Shown piece after piece: positions 52,185 through 60,042 of a stretch of DNA of 64,000 bases. Position 1 is the first letter of the stretch. Every line of letters starts with the position of its first letter. This DNA is from Faecalicatena contorta (GTDB lineage: Bacteria > Bacillota > Clostridia > Lachnospirales > Lachnospiraceae). The notes under the pieces are model-generated. The model did not search any database, was not told the origin of the DNA, and worked only from the letters and a program-made list of their open reading frames with translations. The stretch is from NCBI RefSeq assembly GCF_039521745.1, contig NZ_BAAACT010000171.1. One strand, given 5' to 3'. The translations under genes and the position numbers were made by a program.

Positions 52185-55100
52185 CTACGCCTTATATCTG
52201 GTGATGTCCTGACAGGTGATCATACAGGCGTCCGCACCGTCCCACTTTATATTGAATGCCTCCGCCAAATTCCAAATCTTCAGCATAGAATTATAAAGCT
52301 CCATCTGTTCCGCTCCCTCCGGACAGGCCAGCTTTTCCTTCATCGGACACCGCCCACAGGGCGTGCTGCGCCCAAAAAGGGTCTCATAGCAGCACATACC
52401 GACTTTTGCGCCAGGAAGCAAACGCTGTGCCTGTGCATTGATGTACTTGAGCGTATAGGTATCCGGATCCACCACATAAATCCAGGAGCTTTGTGCATCC
52501 AGCAAAGAACAAAGATTTTGATTAAAATCTGCCAGACTATCCTGCGCACGCTTCTTGATGAGGAAAGCGGACAGCCATTCTGATAAAAAGCTCAAAACGC
52601 TGATCTGTCCCTGAGTCCACCGCCTTTTCCCCGCACTGTCAAATCCAATGAAGCCCGTAAACTCCGTGCCGTCAAAAAACGCACAGCCAAGCACAGCCTC
52701 GGCGCTGCGGGTACGAAGCAGCTTAAGTTCTCTCTCCGGCAGCATATCAACATCGGGACAGTTGAAGATTCCGCTGGCATCAAGCAAATGATTGGTGGCC
52801 TGAACATCGTAATACGGCAAATGCGGAAATTTCTCTTTCAGCGGAACCGTCCCTTCTGCGCACCACTCATAGACCGCCTTATTATGTCTGCCTTTTTCCA
52901 CGCTTTCTACCAGATAGGCACGATTCACCTGATACTTCTGCCCCAGCAGTGAGAGAACGCTTTGTATTGCCTGTCCCATATCCGTCTCCCCGTACAATAC
53001 CCGAAAAACCTGCTGAATCGTCTCCACAGTGTCCTGTTCGTAGGTTTCATTAGATTCAATACGGGTCGTTGCGATCATCAGCGGCTGCCCGGGGAAATCC
53101 CCCCACTGCTCCATGATAGCCTTATCATAGAGCGCATACCGATTTTTCCCCTGGGCTTTTGCGTGATACAGGGCTTGGTCACAGCAGTGGAACAGATTCT
53201 GAAATTCACGGGCGTCCTCTGGGAAGTAAGCAAGTCCTATGCTGCAGGACAAGACAAAACTGCCCAGCTTTTCCCGCAAAACGCCCCGAATCCCCTCAAT
53301 TAACTGCTCCGCCCGATTGCAGGGCCCATTTTTGCTGGAAATATCATTCATGTAGACCAGAAACTCATCACCGCCGATGCGGGAAAGGATATCGCCCGGA
53401 CGGAATATCAGCCGCATCTGCGCAGCAACTTCTGCCAGCACCACGTTACCGAACAGGTGCCCAAAGGTGTCGTTCACCATTTTAAAATTATCCAGATCAA
53501 TAATCATCATGGCGGATTTGCAGTCCGACTCCGCTTTCTCAAAAATATGCTGTATCCTGCGCTCGGTAGCTTCCCGGTTAAACAGATGAGTGAGGGGATC
53601 GCGTTCGGATTTGTCGATCAGGTCCTGAACGCGCTGTTTTTCCGTGCCGATGTCCAAAATCACGCCTACGGCTTTGACTGGTTTCCCGCTTTGGTCAAAC
53701 TGGGTGGTGGCGCGCAGCCGGTTCCAAATATATTGTCCGTCTGCATTCGCAATGCGCAGCTCTGCCTCCCCATAGGGTGCGCCGGAGGAGACACTGTGCA
53801 TCAAGCTCAAAAAGGCAGGAATATCCTTCGGATGAATATGGGATGAGTTGGCAATGCGCAGATCGATTTCTTCTGAAATAGGCGTATACCCATATTTTTT
53901 TTCCCAGTTCGCAGAGTAAAGAACCTTGTTTTTTCGAATATCCCATTCAAAAATAATGTCGTTGGACTGCTCCATGATGATCCGATGCCGCTCCATGCTC
54001 AGCCGCAGCTCTTCCTGTTCTTGTTTGGTCTTGGTAATATCGGTCAGGATCGTATTGATATACTCTGTACCATCCGGCTTTGCCAAAAGCTGGCTTTTGT
54101 CCAAAACCCAAAGAATGCGGCCGTCTTTGGTCTGAACGCGGTACTCCGTTTCAAAGACATTTTTTCTGCAGAGTTGTCTGTGGACATTTTTCAGCAAGGT
54201 TGCCCGGTCCTCCGCGCAGACCAGCTCTATATAATGATTTTGGATATGAGATGTCAGCTCTGCCCGGCTGTAACCCAGCAAGGCCATGAAGCCGTCGTTG
54301 ATATTTAAAATCGTGCCATATTGATCGTAGGCGCACTGCATCGCGGCTATCAGCGCATTGGCCTCGTTAGGCAGCCGGGCGATATTCCGCTCCGGTGTAT
54401 CGCACAGCTCCGTTGGCGCTATTTTCCAGATGATCAGGATTTTGTGGATTGCCGGGTTGTCCGCCGTGAGGCGCAGAGCCGTTGCTTTATACCACACAAA
54501 ATTTCCCGACGCACCGCGGAGAATGCGGTAACGGCGCGTCTTTGCCAGGCTGCCGCTGGCAATAAAGTCATAAAAATAGGTTTTAGCATCAAACCCGACC
54601 TGATCGTCCGGATGGGTGCAGTGCAGGATGAACTCATTATAGACATCAAAAAACGACCCGTCCGTGCTAAGCATATCAAAGTCACTATTCTGCTTATAGG
54701 TGATATGGTAAACACCTGTGTCCACATCCGCTTCAATCACAGTGGCGCCTTCATACCGCAGCATAGCGAAATATTTCAACTGTCCAAGTTCCAACGTGGT
54801 GGGATTTACAACAGTTTTCTTTTCGGCCAGATCCTCTTTCGCAAATGTAGCTTTAAGAGAAATACCATCCGCATACTGATAAGTCAGTTTCATGAAAGTT
54901 GGAAAAACATTTTTAAATGACTCCAGCAATTTGGGGGAAAACTGCCCGCACTCACCATTTAAAATCATACTGAACGCTGTCTCCGGCGTATATGCACCCT
55001 TATACACCCGCTGTGTAGTCAGCGCATCATAGACGTCCGCCACACCGACCGCCTGGGCGCAGATGGGGATGTTTTCCCCTTTGAGTCCTTCCGGATATCC

Positions 55101-55916
55101 CTTGCCATCCCACCGTTCGTGGTGGTACATACAGATATTATAAGCATACTGCAAATATTTTTTATCGTGGATGGGATTGAGAACTGACAGGATCTCTCCG
55201 CCCTTTTCCGCATGGATCTTCATAATTTCAAATTCTCCTTCGGTGAGTTTCCCCGGTTTATTTAAGATGATATCCGGGATGGCGATCTTCCCCACGTCAT
55301 GGAGCGCCGCAGCACTGGAGATCATGGCAATTTCCTGTTCATTCAGGCCATACTCTGGATAGCTCTGCATGACGTTCTCCAGCAGCACCTTGGTAAATGT
55401 CCGAATGCGGAGGACATGCTGCCCCGATTCCACGCTTCTATGCTCAATCACGGAGGAAAGTGCATCCACCAATAAATTGGTGGATCTTTGCAGACTGGCC
55501 GCCTGTTCCTCCACAGTTTGTTCCAGATGCTCCCGGTTCTGGCTCAGTTCCACGGCGTTATGTACCCGGCGGCTGACCACATGGGGCTCAAAGGGCTTGG
55601 ATACAATATCGACGGCACCCAGATCAAAGGCCAGCACTTCATCATCCGAAGAATCCCGGCTGGTGACCACGATCACAGGAAGTTTGTCCGTCAGCTGTGC
55701 TTGCTTCATGTTCTCCAATACTTCATAGCCGTCTTTTACCGGCATGACGATATCCAACAAAATCGCTGCAATAGAATCCTGATATTGCTTTATCAGGAAA
55801 AGCGCCTGTTCACCATTCTCAGCTTCCAGAATATTATATTCTTCCTCAAAGACATTCCGAAGGAGCATCCGGTTAAGCTCTACATCATCTACAATTAAAA
55901 GTATGTTTCTGTCCAT
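52185..55916 (-). CDS. REC-HD-GYP-PAS-GGDEF-GAF-PAS response regulator (c-di-GMP turnover)
   Basis: This is a 1243-residue protein. The receiver (about 1-120) has VDDVELNRML and phosphorylation site LLDIVMPVKDG. HD-GYP (about 150-340) has AALHDVGKIAIPD near 205 and HHERWDGKGYPEGLKG near 265-280, intact for c-di-GMP hydrolysis. PAS domains follow at about 360-780. GGDEF has SRIGGDEFLVYM near 845 with a product-inhibition RxxD (RPGD) 5 residues before. A GAF-like domain (about 985-1130) precedes a C-terminal PAS with GMCCYETLFGRSTPCGRC near 1173-1189. Both synthesis and breakdown of c-di-GMP could be present in one chain. It starts the three-gene unit and has a strong promoter. Confidence 0.92.
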   Translation of the reverse strand: MDRNILLIVDDVELNRMLLRNVFEEEYNILEAENGEQALFLIKQYQDSIAAILLDIVMPVKDGYEVLENMKQAQLTDKLPVIVVTSRDSSDDEVLAFDLGAVDIVSKPFEPHVVSRRVHNAVELSQNREHLEQTVEEQAASLQRSTNLLVDALSSVIEHRSVESGQHVLRIRTFTKVLLENVMQSYPEYGLNEQEIAMISSAAALHDVGKIAIPDIILNKPGKLTEGEFEIMKIHAEKGGEILSVLNPIHDKKYLQYAYNICMYHHERWDGKGYPEGLKGENIPICAQAVGVADVYDALTTQRVYKGAYTPETAFSMILNGECGQFSPKLLESFKNVFPTFMKLTYQYADGISLKATFAKEDLAEKKTVVNPTTLELGQLKYFAMLRYEGATVIEADVDTGVYHITYKQNSDFDMLSTDGSFFDVYNEFILHCTHPDDQVGFDAKTYFYDFIASGSLAKTRRYRILRGASGNFVWYKATALRLTADNPAIHKILIIWKIAPTELCDTPERNIARLPNEANALIAAMQCAYDQYGTILNINDGFMALLGYSRAELTSHIQNHYIELVCAEDRATLLKNVHRQLCRKNVFETEYRVQTKDGRILWVLDKSQLLAKPDGTEYINTILTDITKTKQEQEELRLSMERHRIIMEQSNDIIFEWDIRKNKVLYSANWEKKYGYTPISEEIDLRIANSSHIHPKDIPAFLSLMHSVSSGAPYGEAELRIANADGQYIWNRLRATTQFDQSGKPVKAVGVILDIGTEKQRVQDLIDKSERDPLTHLFNREATERRIQHIFEKAESDCKSAMMIIDLDNFKMVNDTFGHLFGNVVLAEVAAQMRLIFRPGDILSRIGGDEFLVYMNDISSKNGPCNRAEQLIEGIRGVLREKLGSFVLSCSIGLAYFPEDAREFQNLFHCCDQALYHAKAQGKNRYALYDKAIMEQWGDFPGQPLMIATTRIESNETYEQDTVETIQQVFRVLYGETDMGQAIQSVLSLLGQKYQVNRAYLVESVEKGRHNKAVYEWCAEGTVPLKEKFPHLPYYDVQATNHLLDASGIFNCPDVDMLPERELKLLRTRSAEAVLGCAFFDGTEFTGFIGFDSAGKRRWTQGQISVLSFLSEWLSAFLIKKRAQDSLADFNQNLCSLLDAQSSWIYVVDPDTYTLKYINAQAQRLLPGAKVGMCCYETLFGRSTPCGRCPMKEKLACPEGAEQMELYNSMLKIWNLAEAFNIKWDGADACMITCQDITRYKA

Positions 55917-55995
55917 ACTATCCCTCTTTCTTCAGGCGGGACGATATCCGAAAGTCAAGATTCCGCTCCTTGTTCATGTGTGTATATATGATCTG

Positions 55996-56024
55996 ATTAT
56001 ACCAATTTTTTTGCCATAAATCAA
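55996..56024 (-). promoter_or_regulatory. Sigma-A promoter of the signalling cluster
   Basis: On the minus strand TTGATT and a perfect TATAAT are 17 bases apart, 80 bases upstream of the start of the 1243-residue protein. Confidence 0.8.
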
Positions 56025-56134
56025 CATTATATTGCCTTTTTCCCTATCCCTTCGGCCCTACGATAGCAAAAATAGGAAGAAAGCTGATTAAAATATGGGA
56101 TTGAGCCGGATGCAACTGTGTGTTTTTAAAGTAA

Positions 56135-56163
56135 TAGACTGTCAGCGCCAAATAGAGTATAAT
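56135..56163 (+). promoter_or_regulatory. Candidate promoter of the GntR-type regulator
   Basis: TAGACT and TATAAT are separated by 17 bases, with the -10 box 58 bases before the start codon. The -35 box matches 4 of 6. The 55917-56221 interval holds this and the divergent promoter at 55996-56024, and no gene. Confidence 0.6.
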
Positions 56164-56221
56164 AGAAATATAATTATAAAAAAACGGCATGATTTTATGA
56201 CTGCATGGAGGTACTCTGATT

Positions 56222-57628
56222 GTGGAGCGAGAAAAATATAATTTGATTTATGACTATTACAAATGTCACATTCTATTTGGGCAACTCCATCAAGGAGACT
56301 TACTGCCAACCATTGAACAAATCGGCAACACATTTCAGGTAGCACCGCAAACAGTACGGAACGCATTAAAAAAGCTGCAGCAGGACAACCTGATTTTTGT
56401 CTCACCGGGAAGGCATACAGAAGTTATCTATAAGACCACGCCAAGTGAAGCGCTCCAGTACACTCAAAATTATTACCTCGCCCGCAAAGATGAGATTAAT
56501 GTAGTTTACCATATAGCAGTGCTCCTTTTAACACCATTTTTTTATGCTGGTTGTCAAAAGCTCACTGACAATGATCTGATGCAAATATTGCGCGTTTGCA
56601 GGGAAAAAGGCTCTAACATCGTATCCATTTCTATGTTTTGCTGCGAAATCATGCTGCGCGCTGTCGATAACCAGCTGATTAATACTTTGTTTTCAGATGT
56701 GGTTTCTTTCTTCCAGTTTCCTTGTATGGCATCCTTCAGTGAAGAGAGCAGCTTGGAATATCAGGAATACTACAATATGACCGTATCGAGCTGTGAGGCT
56801 CTAGACCGAGCCGGCTTATTTCAAGCGTTCGCCGGATTTCAGGCTCTTACGCAGACCACGCTGCTGGCATTTATTACGGAGGCGGCTAAAACAACTCCTA
56901 AGCCGAAGCAGATTTCCTTTCATTGGCAGACATACCGTGACAGGCCTCAGCACTGCCACACGTTGGCTGCAAAGATGATTTATGGCATTATCAGCGGGCA
57001 GTATTGGGAGGGAAAAATGCTTCCATCCTATGAAAATTTGGCGTTGGAGCTTTCTGTTTCCGTAAGTACAGTAAGGCGCACGGTGAGTTTGTTGCGGGAT
57101 ATGGGGCTGATTTACTCCATGAACGGCGTTGGAAATCGAATTGTATTTAGTCCTCCCAATTATGAAAAGCTGCAGCGGCCCACCATACAAAAGAACATTG
57201 TAATGGCACGAGAAAGCGCCGAAATTCTTTTGGTTGTATTCAAAAATGTGGTTGACAGGGAATTCTCAAAACTTACTAACGAGCATATTCAAGAAATGAA
57301 GAAGATCTTGTCGGATAAGAAAAACTGCTGTGTTCTGGATGTAGCTATACTGCTAATGGACTACTTGATGGTTCTTTATCCATTATCTTCTTTTTTTGAG
57401 ACATTCGGCAAACTTTCGGGATTTCTGCTCCTTTCATACCCCTTTCTACTGGATCAATGGAGGAAAGAGGGAAGCGGCGAAATATCGGGCACTATTGAGG
57501 TGATGAATCGTGCTTTGGATGAAAAAAATACTGACCTGTTTTCAGATGGAATGTCGGCTTTGCTCCAATATGTGCTTACACAGATCAAGCAAACGGAAAA
57601 ACTTCTTTACTCTGCAGAGTGTAAGTAG
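56222..57628 (+). CDS. GntR-family regulator with two winged-helix domains
   Basis: This is a 468-residue regulator. The first GntR-type wHTH (about 5-65) has LLPTIEQIGNTFQVAPQTVRNALKKL. A region of about 180 residues follows without recognisable fold. A second wHTH (about 255-320) reads MLPSYENLALELSVSVSTVRRTVSLL, then about 150 helical residues. Two GntR-type DNA-binding domains in one chain are unusual. The start is GTG 56222 with GGAGG about 11 bases upstream. It is divergent from the c-di-GMP/hybrid-kinase unit across 305 bases, so control of that unit is a reasonable inference. The effector is unknown. Confidence 0.8.
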   Translation: MEREKYNLIYDYYKCHILFGQLHQGDLLPTIEQIGNTFQVAPQTVRNALKKLQQDNLIFVSPGRHTEVIYKTTPSEALQYTQNYYLARKDEINVVYHIAVLLLTPFFYAGCQKLTDNDLMQILRVCREKGSNIVSISMFCCEIMLRAVDNQLINTLFSDVVSFFQFPCMASFSEESSLEYQEYYNMTVSSCEALDRAGLFQAFAGFQALTQTTLLAFITEAAKTTPKPKQISFHWQTYRDRPQHCHTLAAKMIYGIISGQYWEGKMLPSYENLALELSVSVSTVRRTVSLLRDMGLIYSMNGVGNRIVFSPPNYEKLQRPTIQKNIVMARESAEILLVVFKNVVDREFSKLTNEHIQEMKKILSDKKNCCVLDVAILLMDYLMVLYPLSSFFETFGKLSGFLLLSYPFLLDQWRKEGSGEISGTIEVMNRALDEKNTDLFSDGMSALLQYVLTQIKQTEKLLYSAECK

Positions 57629-57780
57629 TTCCGATAACAAAGAGCTCCATTGTGGTTTCCTAACTTGGAACCTAATATTGCCCTATAAGCGATATGATTC
57701 CGAATTTTTTTGTTTACACCCATACGTTCGCTCTTACAAACATATGATCTGTTTTGCTTTATGGAAAGGTTCCTTTGAAT

Positions 57781-57818
57781 AAAAAAACCTGTAAATGCTT
57801 GCATTTACAGGTTTTTTT
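57781..57818. terminator. Bidirectional intrinsic terminator
   Basis: An 18-bp perfect stem (aaaaaaacctgtaaatgc and its complement) closes a TT loop, with A and T runs at each side. It lies downstream of the GntR gene on the + strand and after tRNA-Asn on the minus strand, so it serves both. Between 57629 and 57780 no gene is seen. Confidence 0.93.
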
Positions 57819-57821
57819 TAA

Positions 57822-57893
57822 CTCCCCGAGTTGGGCTTGAACCAACGACCCTTCGGTTAACAGCCGAATGCTCTACCACTGAGCTATCGAGGA
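57822..57893 (-). tRNA. tRNA-Asn (GTT)
   Basis: The 72-base minus-strand sequence folds as a full cloverleaf: acceptor TCCTCGA/TCGGGGA, D stem GCTC/GAGC, anticodon stem TTCGG/CCGAA with loop CTGTTAA (anticodon GTT) and T arm GTTGG-TTCAAGC-CCAAC. The discriminator base is G. The CCA end is not encoded. It is followed at once by the terminator. Confidence 0.96.
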
Positions 57894-57936
57894 TTATTAT
57901 CTAATTGTCTCCCAGTGCCTTTGCACTGAGCGATAG

Positions 57937-58009
57937 TGGAGAATACGAGATTCGAACTCGTGACCTCCTGCTTGCAAGGCAGGCGCTCTCCCAACTGAGC
58001 TAATCCCCC
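57937..58009 (-). tRNA. tRNA-Ala (TGC)
   Basis: The 73-base minus-strand sequence has acceptor GGGGGAT/ATTCTCC (two G-T pairs), D stem GCTC/GAGC, anticodon stem CCTGC/GCAGG with loop CTTGCAA (anticodon TGC) and T arm ACGAG-TTCGAAT-CTCGT. Discriminator A. It is 43 bases upstream of tRNA-Asn, and both probably come from one transcript. No gene was seen between it and the modC stop at 58175. Confidence 0.96.
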
Positions 58010-58174
58010 ATGAAATGTTATTGTTCCCAACAACTTTTATAAAATACCATATTCCATGGGAGCTGTCAATATATTTTATGATATTTCCTCGATTTTATAC
58101 ATAAAGTTCTCGATATAATTTTAAAACAGAATTACGGCTGCCGTTAGCCTTTATAAAACAAACGGCAGCCATTC

Positions 58175-59224
58175 TTATTTTAGCAGCAATATCTTGTCTT
58201 CCGGAACCTGCAGATAATCAGGAATTCCCTTTTCGTCCAGCATATTCCAATCATTCCTCTGTACAAACCAGCATATTTCCTCGGCACCATCTTCGGCTCC
58301 TTTCAGAAAATATTTTCGTTCAAACTGCAGTTCCGCCATGCTGTTTACCTTTACGGGAATACAGTTTTTGGCAGCAGCGCCCCACCGCGGAACAAAATCA
58401 TGAGCACGTACTCCAATATACCGGATATCCGCGGGAATACCCCGATGTAACTTCAGCGCCACTCCCCAGTCAGGCGCCATAAGGGCATTTGTTCCCAGAT
58501 GGGTGACCTGCGTGATGTTTTTACATCCCGTAAGCCTGGCTGCTTCTTTCCACTGCGGATTTGTAAATATTTCTTTTGTCTTCCCGCAGCAGATGACCTG
58601 CCCGTCGTCCATAATCAAAAGTTCTTCGCTGAACCGGTAGATCTCATCCCTACTGTGGGACACCAAAATAACTGTACCCTCATAATCGGCTAGTATTTCG
58701 ATCATTTCCTGCTGCAGCCTGTCTTTTAAAAATACATCCAGCGCGGAAAATGGCTCATCCAGCAGGATCATATCCGGCTCATATGCCATGATTCTTGCCA
58801 GAGCGGCTCTCTGCTGCTGGCCGCCGGACAATTCGCCCGGCAGCCGCTCTCCCAGACCGCTCAACTGGAACTTTCCGAGCATCTCCTCAACTCTTTTAGC
58901 CCGTTCGTCCTTGGATCCTCTTAAACCGGCAGCAATATTAGCCTCTACGGTCATATTCGGAAACAGGGCATAATTCTGAAACAGATATCCTACATTCCTC
59001 TTCTGCGGTTTCCAGTTTACTTTCTTTCCAGAATTAAATACTTCTTTTTGATCTATCATGATCCTGCCTTCATCTGGCGTGACAATTCCCGCAATACTTT
59101 TCAGGGTCATGCTTTTTCCGCACCCAGAGGCTCCCAGGATACCGATGCGGCGGCTGGTGCTTTTCAGGTGCATGTCCAGTGTGAAACTTCCCAGTTTCTT
59201 TTTAAACGTCATTTCAACAGCCAT
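58175..59224 (-). CDS. modC: Molybdate ABC transporter ATP-binding protein ModC
   Basis: This is the ATPase of a molybdate importer, 349 residues. Walker A is GASGCGKS (about residues 31-38), the signature is LSGGQQQRAALARIM (about 133-147) and Walker B is MILLDEPFSALD. Residues about 285-349 form a C-terminal molybdate-type regulatory extension (YIGVRAHDF). It lies 1 base after moaC and is the only transporter subunit here. modA and modB are not in the window. The function is molybdate or tungstate uptake for molybdopterin enzymes. Confidence 0.88.
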   Translation of the reverse strand: MAVEMTFKKKLGSFTLDMHLKSTSRRIGILGASGCGKSMTLKSIAGIVTPDEGRIMIDQKEVFNSGKKVNWKPQKRNVGYLFQNYALFPNMTVEANIAAGLRGSKDERAKRVEEMLGKFQLSGLGERLPGELSGGQQQRAALARIMAYEPDMILLDEPFSALDVFLKDRLQQEMIEILADYEGTVILVSHSRDEIYRFSEELLIMDDGQVICCGKTKEIFTNPQWKEAARLTGCKNITQVTHLGTNALMAPDWGVALKLHRGIPADIRYIGVRAHDFVPRWGAAAKNCIPVKVNSMAELQFERKYFLKGAEDGAEEICWFVQRNDWNMLDEKGIPDYLQVPEDKILLLK

Positions 59225-59225
59225 G

Positions 59226-59714
59226 TCAGTGTTCTCCTCTGTCCGCTTCCCAAAGCCCGCTTTTTCCTCCTGATTTCCTCAGTAAACGTATCTCGCCTAG
59301 TTCCATGCCCTTATCAACTGCCTTACACATGTCATAAATGGTGAGCAGTGCGACGTTTACTCCGGTCAGCGCCTCCATCTCCACGCCGGTCTTACCGACC
59401 GTCTTCACAGTGCATATGGCTTCTATTGCACAGCACTGGTCGTGATATGCAAACTGAAGCTCTGCACTTGTCAGATTTAACATATGGCACAGAGGAATCA
59501 GTTCGGAGGTTCTTTTAGCGCCCATAATGCCAGCAATCCGGGCTACCCCTAGGACATCTCCCTTTTTAATATCTCCGGTTTTTACAAGTTCGTAGCATTC
59601 CCTGGACATCCATATCATCCCGCTTGCAGCTGCTTCACGTTCAGTATCCTGCTTTTGGCTGACATTTACCATAATGGCATTGCCTTGGGTGTCAAAATGT
59701 GTAAACTCTTCCAT
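59226..59714 (-). CDS. moaC: Cyclic pyranopterin monophosphate synthase MoaC
   Basis: This converts the MoaA product to cyclic pyranopterin monophosphate, an early step of molybdenum cofactor synthesis, 162 residues. Conserved elements are GDVLGVARIAGIMGAKRTSELIPLCH (about residues 52-77), where KRTSELIPLCH is the signature, and KTGVEMEALTGVNVALLTIYDMCKA (about 110-135) with active-site lysine and aspartate. It is the first gene of the leftward moaC-modC pair. The leader on the minus strand (59715-59900) has palindromic and hairpin elements. Confidence 0.94.
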   Translation of the reverse strand: MEEFTHFDTQGNAIMVNVSQKQDTEREAAASGMIWMSRECYELVKTGDIKKGDVLGVARIAGIMGAKRTSELIPLCHMLNLTSAELQFAYHDQCCAIEAICTVKTVGKTGVEMEALTGVNVALLTIYDMCKAVDKGMELGEIRLLRKSGGKSGLWEADRGEH

Positions 59715-60042
59715 ATATTGAGCCTTCTTTCCCGCCTTATTATGCGCTGCCGCCCGTATATCAGCCGTGCGGCTTTTCTTTGTTAAATCATACCTTACTC
59801 CATTTAAAATGTCCAGACGGTATTACTGCTATTACGATTCACAGCCCAGGGGTGTGCATAGCAACACCCTTTACAGTTACACTCTAGTGTTAAGAATCTT
59901 TTCACACTAATTTTTTTTATCCCGAGAAGTGTCGAAAACAGAAAATGTTTCGTATTTAGTGTTATAATTTTTTAAAAGAAAAGAAATGGTAAATGTTTTG
60001 AAGTATGATTGTGCCATAAGGAAAGTAAAGGAGGTGACAAAT
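59715..60042. other. Divergent control region between moaC and the LevR-like gene
   Basis: This 328-base interval has no credible gene. It holds an inverted repeat acact-ct-agtgt at 59879-59890, further ACACTAA and TTAGTGTTA elements at about 59904 and 59956, a hairpin gggtgt/acaccc at 59850-59869, and TATAAT at 59963-59968 in the rightward direction without a clear -35 box. The minus-strand part would be the moaC leader. No known riboswitch was recognised by eye. The sequence from 59986 to 60042 is open in the LevR-like frame, but the better start is 60043. Confidence 0.45.

Noticed and set aside
58010..58174. Possible attachment site or prophage junction at the tRNA genes
   Set aside because: No integrase gene or duplicated tRNA end is visible in the window.
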